A stretch of DNA of 64,000 nt, from contig OU015532.1 of assembly GCA_907165065.1 (NCBI GenBank), positions 31,562,339 to 31,626,338 of the forward strand, read 5' to 3'. The stretch's first letter is position 1. Every line of letters starts with the position of its first letter. Positions 24,792 through 35,400 of this stretch are shown here, one piece after another. The notes beneath the pieces were generated by a model, which was given only the letters and a program-made list of their open reading frames with translations, did not search any database and was not told the DNA's origin. A program made the position numbers and the translations under genes. The stretch comes from Caprimulgus europaeus. Its lineage: Eukaryota > Chordata > Aves > Caprimulgiformes > Caprimulgidae.

Positions 24792-27057
24792 AATCACAGA
24801 ATCACAGAATGGTTGAGGTTGGAATGGACCTCTGAAGGTCACCTAGTCCAATCAGACTGCTCAAGCAGGGACTCCTAGAGCACGTAAACCAGAATTTTGT
24901 TCAGACAGTTTTTTAATATCTCCAATGAGGGAGACTCCACAACCTCTCTGGGTAACCTGTTCCAGTGTTCAGCTACCCTCACAGTAAATAAGCTCTTCCT
25001 TATGTTCAGGTGGAACTTTTGATGCTGCAGTTTATGCCTGTTGCCTCTCATCCTATTGTTAGGTGCCAACAAGAAGGATCTAGCCTCGTCCTCTAGACAC
25101 TCTCCCTTTAGATTTTTATAAAAATCAATCAGATTCCCTCTGGGTCATCTTTTCTCCAGGCTGAACAGGCCCAGCTCCCTCATCCTTTCTTCATATGAAA
25201 GATGCTCCAGTCCTTTAATCATCTTAGTCGCCCTTCACTGGACATGCTCCAGGAGTTCCATGTCCTTCCTATCCTGGGCAGCTAGGAACTGGACACAATA
25301 TTCCATGTGGGACCTCACCAGAGCTGAGTAGAGGGGGAAGAGTACCTCTCTCGACCAGCTGGCAGCACTCCTCCAAATACAACCCTGGGTACTGTTAGCC
25401 TTCCTGGACACAAGACCCCACTGCTGGCTCATATTTAACTTGTCCACCAGGACTCCGAGGTCCTTCTCCACAGGGCTGCTTTCCAGGAGGTCAGCCCCCA
25501 ACCTGTACTGGTGCATGCGGTTATTCCTTGCCGTATGCCCATCTCTCCAGCCTGTCAAGGTCCCTCTAAATGACAGCACAGATGAGTGGCATATCTGACA
25601 CTCTTCCCAGTTTAGTATCATCAGCAAATTTGCTGAGGAGGCAATCTGTTCCTTCATCTAAGTCATTGATGAATAGGTAGAACAACACTGGACGCAGCAT
25701 TGACTCCTGGGGTACACCACTAGATACAGGCCTCCAGCTTGATTCCATTCTACCAATGACAACCCTCTGAGCTCTGTCATTCAGCCAGTTCTCAATCCAC
25801 CTCCCGGTCCAATCATCAAGTCCACACTTCTTGAGTTTGCCAATAAGGATGTCATGGGAGACAGTATCAAAAGCCTTGCTCAATCCAAGTATACAACATC
25901 TACTGCCCTCTCCTCGTCTACCAAGACAGTTGTCCTGTCCTAGAAGTCAATCAGGTTAGTTAAGCATGATTTCCCTTTGATGAATCCATGTTGACTACCC
26001 CTGATGACCTTCTTATCTTTCACATGCTTAGACATGACCTCCAGGATGATCTGTTCCATCACAGATTGAGGTGAGGCTGACTGGCCTGTAGTTCCCTGGG
26101 TCCTCCTTCTTACCCTTCTTGAAGACAGGGGTGACATTTGCCTTCTTTCAGTCTTCAGGAACCTCTCCTGATTGCCATGACCTATCAAAGATGATCAAGA
26201 GTGGCCTAGCAATGGCATCAGCCAGCTCCCTCAGCACATGTGGGTGCATCCCATCAGGGCCCATGGACTTGTGGGTAAGGCTGCATAGTCGATCTCTAAC
26301 TCAACACTCATGGACCAAGGGAAAGTCTTCCTTTTTCCATACTCTCTCACTGGTCTCTTGGTTCGGGGATTCCTGAGGGGTAGCCTTGGCAGTAGAGACT
26401 GAAGCAAAGAAAGCATTCAGTAACTCTGCCTTCCCCTTGTCCTCTGTTACCAGGCTCCCCGCCCCATTCAGTAGTGGCCCCACATTTTCCCAGGCCTTCC
26501 TTTTGTTATTGATGTATTTGAAGAAGCCCTTCTTGTTGTCTCTGACCTCCCTAGCCAGATTTAGCTCCAACTGGGCCTTGATCTTCCTCGTCGCATTTCT
26601 GCATGCTCTGGTGATGCCCTTATATTCTTCCCAAGTGGTCTGTCCTTGCTTCCACCTCTTGTACACCTTCTGCTTATGTTTGAGTTTTGCCAAGAGATCC
26701 TTGTTTGTCCACAATGGTCTTCTCCCTCTTTCTTTGACTTCTTGCACACAGGGATGCATTGTTCTTGAGCCTGGAGGAAGTCATGTTTGAATATTAACCA
26801 TCTCTCTTGCACCCCCCTTCCTTCAAGGGTCTGATCCCATGGGATTCTTCCAAGAAGGTCCCTGAAGAGGCCAAGGTTAGCTTGCTTGAAATTCAGGGTT
26901 GCAGTCTTACTAACTGCCCTGTTTCCTCCTACCTGGATCCTGAACTCCACAATCTCATGGTCACTATAGCCAAGGCTGCCCTCAACCTTCACATCCCCAA
27001 CTATTCCTTCATTACTCAAAAAAATAATATAACACTGGTGTATTTCTAAGGTAAGGA
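24792..27057 (-). mobile_element. CR1 LINE, 5'-truncated, 9-bp target duplication
   Basis: About 2.27 kb on the minus strand. The 3' tail is the AATCACAGAATCACAGAATGG block at its left end. TCAGCTCAG occurs at both edges (24783-24791 and 27058-27066), consistent with a target-site duplication. From 5' to 3' it holds the end of the endonuclease domain with the SDH motif, the linker, a reverse transcriptase with FADD, and the C-terminal domain. It is missing the 5' untranslated region, ORF1 and most of the endonuclease, as is usual for CR1 after incomplete reverse transcription. It sits at the 5' cut end of the older CR1 fragment. Confidence 0.92.
24875..27045 (-). pseudogene. CR1 ORF2 remnant (endonuclease end and reverse transcriptase)
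   Basis: The ORF2 product nicks DNA and reverse-transcribes CR1 RNA. Reading 5' to 3' on the minus strand: the end of an APE-type endonuclease with GYSDHEIVEF (about 26940-26970), then a linker with WKQGQTTWEEYKG (near 26640), then RT blocks with SSQHGF-type sequence ([17 protein letters not shown], near 25960), [18 protein letters not shown] and the catalytic FADDTKLG (about 25610). It closes with [17 protein letters not shown]. Stops and frameshifts split it into at least seven separate frames, so it cannot make a full protein. Confidence 0.88.
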
Positions 27058-27744
27058 TCAGCTCAGTCTGAACAAAGACAACCTGATGCAATAAAACAAT
27101 CAGGCTGTGGAGTTAATCTCAAATAAAGGAGAAGTATTAAATAATATTACTCCCTTATGCCTGATAAGAGATGATGTATAAACTAGATTTCAGAGACAGG
27201 ACAGTAATCTTGTAATAAATAAAAGGAAGATACTTTTCACACTTCAAGATAGAATTGTGTCAGGGATGCACTAAAAGGAATGTCTTCTGTACAGTTGTCA
27301 GTGCTCAGTAAAAACATCTTCATGACAGAACATAAGCCTGGAATATAAAAATGAACAATAATCAACAGCAAGGGATTTTATGAACACAGGAAATCACAAT
27401 AAGAAGCAGAAAATATTACCAAAAACCCCTTGTTAATACTTAATGAATTCTGAAAGTTAGAATTTCTGAAGGGTATTCAGACAAGAACTTTAAAGGTAAA
27501 AGCAATTTTTAAATGATGTCATAGTTAACATGCTCTTAACAGAAGTGGACATTTTGTCCATTTTAATCTAAATACTATTGAGGAATTTAAAGTCATAGCC
27601 GATTGGAAATCTGAACATTAGATCTTCCATTGCCTACCCACAGAGGCATAAAAAGAGCTATTTGGTAGCATTAACTGCTGAAGGAGTGATAACAATGGTA
27701 CAAATAGACAAGAGGACTATTTATCTGTCAATGTTTCCCTGTAG

Positions 27745-27801
27745 CTAATGGAGTGGAATAGAAGCAGGTGGAACCCCAATGCCAGCATGAGCAGCGGAAA
27801 G
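27745..27801 (+). other. Candidate 57-nt exon (speculative)
   Basis: A pyrimidine-rich acceptor (GTCAATGTTTCCCTGTAG) ends at 27744 and AAG|GTAAGC, a near-perfect donor, follows. The 57 nt are a multiple of three and one frame is open throughout (LMEWNRSRWNPNASMSSGK). Only one frame is free of stops. I recognise no protein family. It could equally be a non-coding RNA exon or chance. Confidence 0.22.
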
Positions 27802-27880
27802 GTAAGCCTGTTCTCATAATGTCATGCTATATGGTGCGGAGAGGGGTGTCAGTGTGATGGCTCATGTCCCTGCCTTGTAG

Positions 27881-27983
27881 GACTGTGGATAAGGAGAACT
27901 GAAGACTGCTTGGTCTTGACACCTAAGCGTTCTGATGTTAATATAGAAGCTGACTTTAAATTTCTAAGAAGTTCGAGTTGAGG
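27881..27983 (+). other. Candidate 103-nt non-coding exon (speculative)
   Basis: An acceptor CATGTCCCTGCCTTGTAG ends at 27880 and the segment runs to AGG|GTAAGTG at 27984. It lies 79 bp after the previous candidate exon. Stops occur early in the frame left by that exon (GACTGTGGATAA), so if it is transcribed it would be untranslated or part of a long non-coding RNA. Confidence 0.2.
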
Positions 27984-30036
27984 GTAAGTGAAGACTTCTC
28001 ATCCTGCTCAGTAAATCTGTACCTACTGACACATAAGTTTCTCATGAGAGATTATCTTCTGCTGGCTGAAAAAAAATAAAAGTGTGTGGAAACTCTTAGG
28101 CAAGAGACTGTAACAACAGAGGATTACAGACCACTAAGGTTATGTGAGCAGGCCTGGGTTCAACACTAAATTGGCACAGAAAGCCATGAAAAAAGGCAAG
28201 CAGCAAAGATGTGCTGAAACACAGGTCAGATGAGAACAGCCACAGGATAGCTGAAACTAAAACATGTTGCCAAGTAGTAACCCCACACTGGTACACTCAA
28301 ACATACTGAATGCAGGCCAGAATAAGGATTTCATTTAAAAAGCCTTAATTATTAATGGTTTTATTGTAGAAATCTCCAAAGAAATAGTCAAGGCAAATTA
28401 ATAGTGACACTGAAGTTACAATATTGGAATACTTGCAGAGCCATGAGACCTAAGGAGACCCATTCACTTGATAAAAAAGTAATTCTCAAAAGCAGGAACA
28501 GTAGATAACAACCTCTGTCTGTAGCAAGTCATAAATGCTGCACAAATGGTACAACCCTAATTATGTTAGTATTCATTTAGCAAGCAGGAAACTTGAAAGA
28601 AGGCAGAACATCATAGAAAAGAAAATTTTTCAGAAAGTTCTTGGAAATTAATCTCTTCAATTTTCTGAAAGATTAAGGGTTTTTTTAGAAGTTTGTGGTC
28701 TTCTCATATTGATAGTCCCCATGCAATATATGAAACATTCTAGGAGGTAAAATCTTGAACATACTGTTCAAAAGAGGTTATGTAAAATAAAGATTAATGG
28801 AAAATTGTTTGGTTTAATCTTATCTGTAGGAAGCACTGCTGGGTACTTTGGAAAACAAGTGTCCTATACGCTTAACATTTAAATAGTCACCATATTGTTG
28901 GAGCTCTGATGGCATAAGGGCTTTAGTAATAGAAATTTTTTATATTGCTTTACTACTTTCAGTTATTCAAGTCTTTGTTGGTGAAAAATTGTTAAACACA
29001 AGTTAGAAGAAATTATTCAGCTGCCTATGTTTTAGACTTAATTATTGATTATATCTATGGATATTTAGGTATATATAATGTATTATTTATCTGTTTATCA
29101 ATACATCTATTTTTAAAAAAAGATCTACATCATTTTGATCATCTCAGAAAGGTAGCTAATGCCTGGAGAACAAAAAGGATGTTAAAAAAGGAGTGGAAGA
29201 GAAGAAGGCAATGGCTATCGCAGAAAGGACAGAGGAAAGTAATATATGTTCTTCTTTATTATTACTTTGCCCAAATATTGAGGTACACTGTTAACAAAGA
29301 GCCACAGTAGAATCTTATGAGATAATATGGATATCCTCATCATATCACAGGCTGGTAAAATGAAGTTGATGTCATTATGTTAGTTTACTAGGTTAATATA
29401 CCTATTCCTTAAGAGGATTCCCTGCTTGCAGAACTGAGATTAGGTCTAGCTTTCCTGGCTCTTCATTGTACTTGATATTTTTAGATGACACATTTGTATT
29501 TAGAGTCACATTCAAAAATTGTAAATGGTCAATTATCTCAGTACAGAATAGAAATTTCTATTTTTAGGTTTTATTTTGCGTAAACCAATTTTCTGTCCTT
29601 AAACAAAAGACATATAAACCACTGTGAATATTAATGACGAATTACATTATATCAGTAGCAATCATTAGTACAGCATACATGAACATTTAATTAGGATGAC
29701 TGAGAGTGTAGCAGTCTGTTACATGGGATAAGTAACACTTCCTGAAATGCTTATTCTTATCTTTCAAGACATGTCAGTCAGTCTTTGATCAGCTGTATAA
29801 GAACTACATTGTCCTGGAAAGTGTGCAACCATAAAGCATGCAGCAATCTTTCTGGTAAAACAAGACATGCTGTGATCTCATAAAAACATGCCAGAACCAT
29901 TTAATTCATGTGACAAATTCAATTGCTTACTTATGGTCGATGTGCCAGTGCCTGATATATCGGAAGACTTCAAGAGGTGAAAAAAGGTGAAAAGACCTCA
30001 CAGTTAAGGAATGGTTTTTCATATCTTATCTTTTTT

Positions 30037-30438
30037 CCTTTCTTTTCTTTTCTTTTCTTTTCTTTTCTTTTCTTTTCTTTTCTTTTCTTTTCTTTTCTTT
30101 TCTTTTCTTTTCTTTTCTTTTCTTTTCTTTTCTTTTCTTTTCTTTTCTTTTCTTTTCTTTTCTTTTCTTTTCTTTTCTTTTCTTTTCTTTTCTTTTCTTT
30201 TCTTTTCTTTTCTTTTCTTTTCTTTTCTTTTCTTTTCTTTTCTTTTCTTTTTTTTCTTTTCTTTTCTTTTCTTTTCTTTTCTTTTCTTTTCTTTTCTTTT
30301 CTTTTCTTTTCTTTTCTTTTCTTTTCTTTTCTTTTCTTTTCTTTTCTTTTCTTTTCTTTTCTTTTCTTTTCTTTTCTTTTCTTTTCTTTTCTTTTCTTTT
30401 CTTTTCTTTTCTTTTCTTTTCTTTTCTTTTCTTTTCTT
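30037..30438. repeat. (TTTTC)n microsatellite, about 80 units
   Basis: About 400 bp of pentanucleotide TTTTC, almost perfect apart from one expanded T-run at 30248-30255. The minus strand reads AAAAG. Every long open frame across it (repeating FSFLF on plus, KKRKE on minus) is an artefact of the repeat. The tract is a long polypurine/polypyrimidine mirror repeat, a class known to form triplexes and to vary in length. Confidence 0.98.
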
Positions 30439-30456
30439 GGTATGGTAACAACATAT

Positions 30457-30801
30457 TGTGTTGGGTCTGTGTGTGTGTTGGGTCTGGTTTTTGCAGTGGG
30501 AGAAGGAGCTACAGTGATGGCACCAGTGAGAAGGTTTGTAAAAGTTATCTGGGCTCCCAAGTGTCCCCCCGCACAGGCCCAGGCTGAGCCAACTAGCAAT
30601 AGAGAAATGCCTCTATGAATCGATATTTGTGAGGGTAAGAACTGTATTGAAAAGAAGAAGATGGTGAGAACCTGGAAGAGAGGCCATTGACCTCAACAAA
30701 AGATGACCATCAGCCTAAACAAAGAAAGTGAGCTTTGTTGCCAGGAGGAGAGAGGGAGAGGGGTAGGACAGAGAACCTCAGACAACTGATTCAACATGGT
30801 G
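30457..30801 (+). mobile_element. LTR, 5' part, interrupted by CR1
   Basis: It begins TGTGTTGGGTCTG and carries the landmarks of the LTR at 18790 in order: 'AGCCAACTAGCAATAGAGAAATGCC', 'GATGACCATCAGCCTAAACAAAG' and 'GAGCTTTGTTGCCAG'. The opening TGTGTTGGGTCTG occurs twice, 18 bp apart (30457 and 30475), a small private duplication. The LTR stops where a CR1 tail starts at 30802 and resumes near 32317. It lies 18 bp after the TTTTC array. Confidence 0.82.
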
Positions 30802-32316
30802 TAGAATCATAGAATCTTAGAATGTATTGGGTTGGAAGGGACCTTCAAAGGTCATCTAGTCCAACCCCCCTGACCTTGAATATCTCCAGCGATGGGACCT
30901 CCACTGCCTCTCTGGGCAACCTGTTCCAATGATCCACCACCCTAATACTGAAGAACTTTTTCCTAATATCCAACCTAAATCTACCCTTTTCTAGTTTAAA
31001 ACTGTTACCCCTCGTCCTATTGCTACATGCCCTTGCGAATAGCTCTTCCCCAGCTTTCCTATAGGCACCTTTCAGGTACTGGAAGGCTGCTATAAGGTTA
31101 CCCCGGAGCCTTCTCTAGTGTGAACAACCCCAACTCTCTCAGCATATCTTCATAGGAGAGGTGTTCCACCCTTTGATAATTTTTGTGGCCCTCTTCTGGA
31201 CACACTCCAACAGGTACATGTCCTTCTTATGTTGAGGGCTCCAAAACTGCACATAGGTGAGTTCTCACCAGAGCAGAGTAGGGGGGCAGAATCACCTCTC
31301 TCAATCTGCTGGCCATGCTTCTGGGCTGCAGATGCACATTGCTGGCTCATGTCCAGCTTTTCATCCACTACTACCCCAAGTCCTTTTCCTCAGGGCTGCT
31401 TTCCAGAATATCCTCCTAGCCTGTATCGATAATGAACATTTTCCCACCACAGGTGCAGGACCCTGCAGTTGGCCTTGTTGAACCTCGTGAGCTTCACCTG
31501 GACCTACTTCTCTAGCCTGTCCCTCTGGGTGGCATCCTGTCCCTCTGGCACATTGACTGCACCACCCAGCTTAGTATCGTCAGCAAATTTGCTGAGGGTG
31601 CACTCAGTCCTGCTGTCAGTATCATTAGTGAAGATATTAAACAGCATTGGTCCCAGGATGGACCCTTGATAGACACTGCTTGTCACTGTCTTCCTTCTGG
31701 ATATTGAGCCATTGGTCACTACCCTCTGCATGTGACCATCCAGTCAATTCCTTATCCACTGAACAGTCTACCTATCAAATCTCTCCATTCTTAGAGAGAA
31801 GAATGTTGTAGGGAACTGTGTCAAAGGCCTTGCAGAAATCCAAATAGATGACATCCATAGCTCTTCCCTTGTCTACTGATGCAGTTACTCCATTGTAGAA
31901 AGCCACTAGCTTGGTCAGGCAGGACCCACCCCTAGTAAAGCCATGCTGGCTGTTTTGAATCACCTCCCTGTCCTCCATGTGCTTCAGCATAGCTTTTAGG
32001 AAGAATTGTTCCATAATCTTCCCAGGCATAGAAGTGAGGCTGACAGGTCAATAAGTCCCAGGATCCTCTTTCTACCCTTTTAAAAAATGGGTATAATGTT
32101 TCCTTTCTTCCAGTCACTAGGGACTTCACCTGACTGCCATGACTTTTCAAATATCATGGAGAGCGGCTTGGCAAATACATCAGCCAATTCCCTCAGGACT
32201 CTGGGATGCATCTCATCAGGTCCCATGGACTTGTGTATGTTCAAGTTCCTCAGATGATCATGAACCTCATCTTCACTTACAGTGGGAGGGACTTTGTCTC
32301 CCTAGGCCCTGTCTTG
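30802..32316 (-). mobile_element. CR1 LINE inserted inside an LTR
   Basis: A minus-strand, 5'-truncated CR1 of about 1.5 kb. Its tail complement TAGAATCATAGAATCTTAGAA starts at 30802. The left and right neighbours are consecutive parts of one LTR (compare 19140-19150 in the LTR at 18790), so CR1 arrived after the LTR. Exact 5' edge and target duplication are unclear. It carries ORF2 from the RT fingers to the C-terminus. Confidence 0.9.
30860..32310 (-). pseudogene. CR1 ORF2 remnant (reverse transcriptase)
   Basis: On the minus strand, RT segments appear in different frames: VPGKIMEQ-type sequence ([18 protein letters not shown]), then [19 protein letters not shown], then [19 protein letters not shown], then the catalytic [13 protein letters not shown] (about 31570-31600). 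The C-terminal end is further decayed, running to an eroded [13 protein letters not shown] equivalent. Multiple frameshifts show it is inactive. The catalytic aspartates are still present. Confidence 0.82.
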
Positions 32317-32470
32317 AGAGAGTAGGAAAAAGCTAAAGAGGTCCCCTGCAGCCCATGGAAGTTCAATGGTGGAGCAAATAATACCCATGTGTGGACCATG
32401 GAGGACTCCACACTGGAGCAGAAAAGCCCAGCTCAAGGGCAAGTGTGACTGAATTTAGACCCCAGAGATA
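32317..32470 (+). mobile_element. LTR, middle part, beyond the CR1 insertion
   Basis: Sequence resumes with 'GAGAGTAGGAAAAAGC', the counterpart of 19143-19158 in the LTR at 18790, then 'GCAGCCCATGGAAGTTCAA', 'CCATGTGTGGACCATGGAG' and 'CACTGGAGCAGAAAAG', and fades near 32470. The last 500 bp or so of a full LTR, including the poly(A) region, are missing. Confidence 0.78.
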
Positions 32471-35400
32471 CTCAATGGAAATCTCCATTATTACTCTCCA
32501 GGCTTAACCTTGATTCGCTTGTCAGATCTGATAGAAACAGAGCACAAGTGAGTTTTATCGCATCCTGCACCACATTTCTTATGCAACTTAAGAAGTGTGG
32601 TTTTGAACTCCTTGCAGACTAGTTACTGTTAAAATGAGGGAAGTGGTCAGAGATCAAGGGAACAAGAACTGGTAGCTAAGCCTTAACACAGACTAGATGT
32701 GATGCTTTATACTTCAGTTCAGTAGAGTGAAATCCAACTGTGACAGAGTAAAAGAAAAGTGGAATTGAAGTATTATTTTAAACTGCAACATAAGAACAAA
32801 GGTAGACCATATTTTTTTATGGTTGCATAGGTGTCATTAGTAAATAAAAAGGATTTGTATTATTTTTTTGAGCCAGAACACATAAATAATATAGCTATTG
32901 TTGCAGTTGTCTGACAATAACAATAAAAGTCCTCTTTGCTAAGGTGACGTATGACGATGTCCTTCCAATAGACTCACACACAATGTTAGGAAAGAGAGTG
33001 TAATAGCTGAAATATTTAAAAAATGTTGTAATAGCTTCCTTATTGAAATTGTAACAATTTGATAGGTGATCACTGCTTCTATCAAGACAACATACAACCA
33101 CATTAACAAATAAAAAGGCATTAATTGTAGCATTGCTATTATTATGAGTTGATTAGCTTCAGCATCTCCTGTCTATTCAAATGCATAGTTCAGAGGGAGC
33201 ATTGCTGTACCTAATTTGATTTCCCCCAGAGCAGCACATGATGTGTTATTTGATGCCCTTCAAAGGACACTATTAGCCAAGCTATAAAGTGTCTGATTTT
33301 ATTAGCTTTGCTGGGTTTTATCAGTTTGTAAATGTGTTATTTTCTCCATTTATTGTGCCTATGGGATCTGGAGATAGAGTAAGCTTCAACTTAATATGTT
33401 GTTGGAAGGTTTCTGTGGTCTTACTTTAGCGCTCTGCACCGTGTTGTGATGACATTGAAGGTAGAGTCATGAAAACGCTAATGTCAGGGCCATTTATCAA
33501 GGCAATTCCTCAGTGCTATAAAACTCTGCTGTGACATTGAATTCAACAGTAGTTTTTTGTCTTAAACGGAGCAGAGTGTTCCTGTGCTGTAAAACTACGA
33601 ATCCTCAGTAACAGAATAAGATGTAGTTAATAATAAGAAACTAGGTCACACAGATGTTTGAGAGAAGGTATGTTCTTAGCATGGAATTCTAAGAGGTAGA
33701 AGCTTTTGGAAAACTTTAGTTGTCATCATCTTTATTTAAGATTTAGGGGTTAATATCTTACAGTGGAATCCAGTTTTCCTTGGAATCCTTATAAATAACA
33801 TAAGCATTTCCCAGGGTGACCAGCAGGGAACATATTTTTTGCAATGGATTTCTAAGGACAGTAAACAATGTGCTGGTATAAATGGCCTACCTAGTATATT
33901 TTAATGGCATGCCTACTATTTTCTCAAAGCCCTTTTAAAGTAGTTACCAGATGCAAATATACGTTTGTGACACAAATTTCCCATTGTACAGTCTTATTTT
34001 CACATCGGGCTGTCTTCTCACTGTATTCTGATTGTTACATGAGTCATGTTTACATCAATACATATTTTAAAAGCTTTTCTCATTTATTCATTATTTTATC
34101 TGAAAATTAAGACAGATACCACAAGAACAATATTTCTACAAAAATTAAAAGCCTAGATCTCTGGAGTATATTCACAAGTTTTTATTAGAAATTGTTTTAT
34201 TCATAACAATATGAAAAGAAACTATAACAAATATACAAGGAAAAGAAGATGACTTTAAGTTATTGCATAAAGCATGTACAATAGATGGAGGTCTTTCAGT
34301 GTATTTTCATATATATATTTTAATGCTTTGTTTAGCTCAGTATGTGTAGCTCTCAATATCAGTAATTTCCTTTATTTAAATAAGTCTTTTCAGATTCTTA
34401 CATTTACTCATGCGTTTAAGTACAGGAATTATAATCGGAAATATTGACGCAATATAAAGACAAGTGAAAGATGAACTATGAGATTGAAAAATTTAATATG
34501 ATGCAGCTAAAAGTCTTAGAATGGACATTATAACATGAAAGTGTCAAAGAGAAAAGGCTGCATGACACGATAAATTTAGAACAATTGCCAGAACAAAAAG
34601 GCAATAATGAATACAAAAATTATGTAAGGTCTGAAATACAAGTTTTAGAATAATGAGCTTTTATTACATCCATCAGTGTGCAAAGCAAATAAGGATTATT
34701 AGTGTTATTGGTTTCTAATTCTAGAGACAAGTTTTTTAAAAATGAAATATCAGTCATATTAAAAAAAAAAAAAAAAAAAAAAAAGAATGTCTATTTACTA
34801 TACCTAAAAACTTTTGCAATCTTGTTACTTTAGTAGCATAATCTTGGAGTTCACAAGATTCCTTCATAAACACAAAGGAGATGGATAGTATATAGGAGGC
34901 AAAGATATTCACTCTCAGGAATAAAGGAGGAGGTATAGACTTAGATTCTCTAACCATACTCAGATACCATAATTCAAGGGTGAATGCACTTAGGAGCTCT
35001 CTGAGTCTTTACCAGATCGCTTTAGAAATGATAGACCTATAACTGTCTGGGTGGTATTCTTTGTTTTATCTGTTTTTACAGCAAAATGCCACAGAATAAC
35101 CTCCAATTTTTAATCCTGGATATACTCTTCAAGCTTCACAGATTAGGCATCTGCTCTGAAATCTGTTTTGGCATCTAGGACCAAGTCAACAAAAGAAAAG
35201 AATAAGAAATGTTCTTGAAAATAGGTTTTCATTTAATTAGCTATAGAGATATTACAAGCTACCTGTATTAGGTTAAAGATGACAAGGATGTGTCTACATA
35301 GTCTTGTGCAGGCAGCCCTGGAGTACACAGGGCTGAACAATATAGGTTACTTCTTCTAAGTGTAGCACTCAGATATTTAACCTTTCCACAGAGGCAGTTC

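Larger units (their letters stand above)
27067..30036. other. Unique AT-rich stretch with two candidate exons
   Basis: About 3 kb with no recognised element. Two splice-flanked segments at 27745-27801 and 27881-27983 are listed separately. No long reading frame is present. Confidence 0.5.

Noticed and set aside
29970-30618. Open frames of about 210 codons on both strands
   Set aside because: They are created by the TTTTC array, whose 15-bp reading pattern contains no stop. Repeating FSFLF and KKRKE are artefacts.
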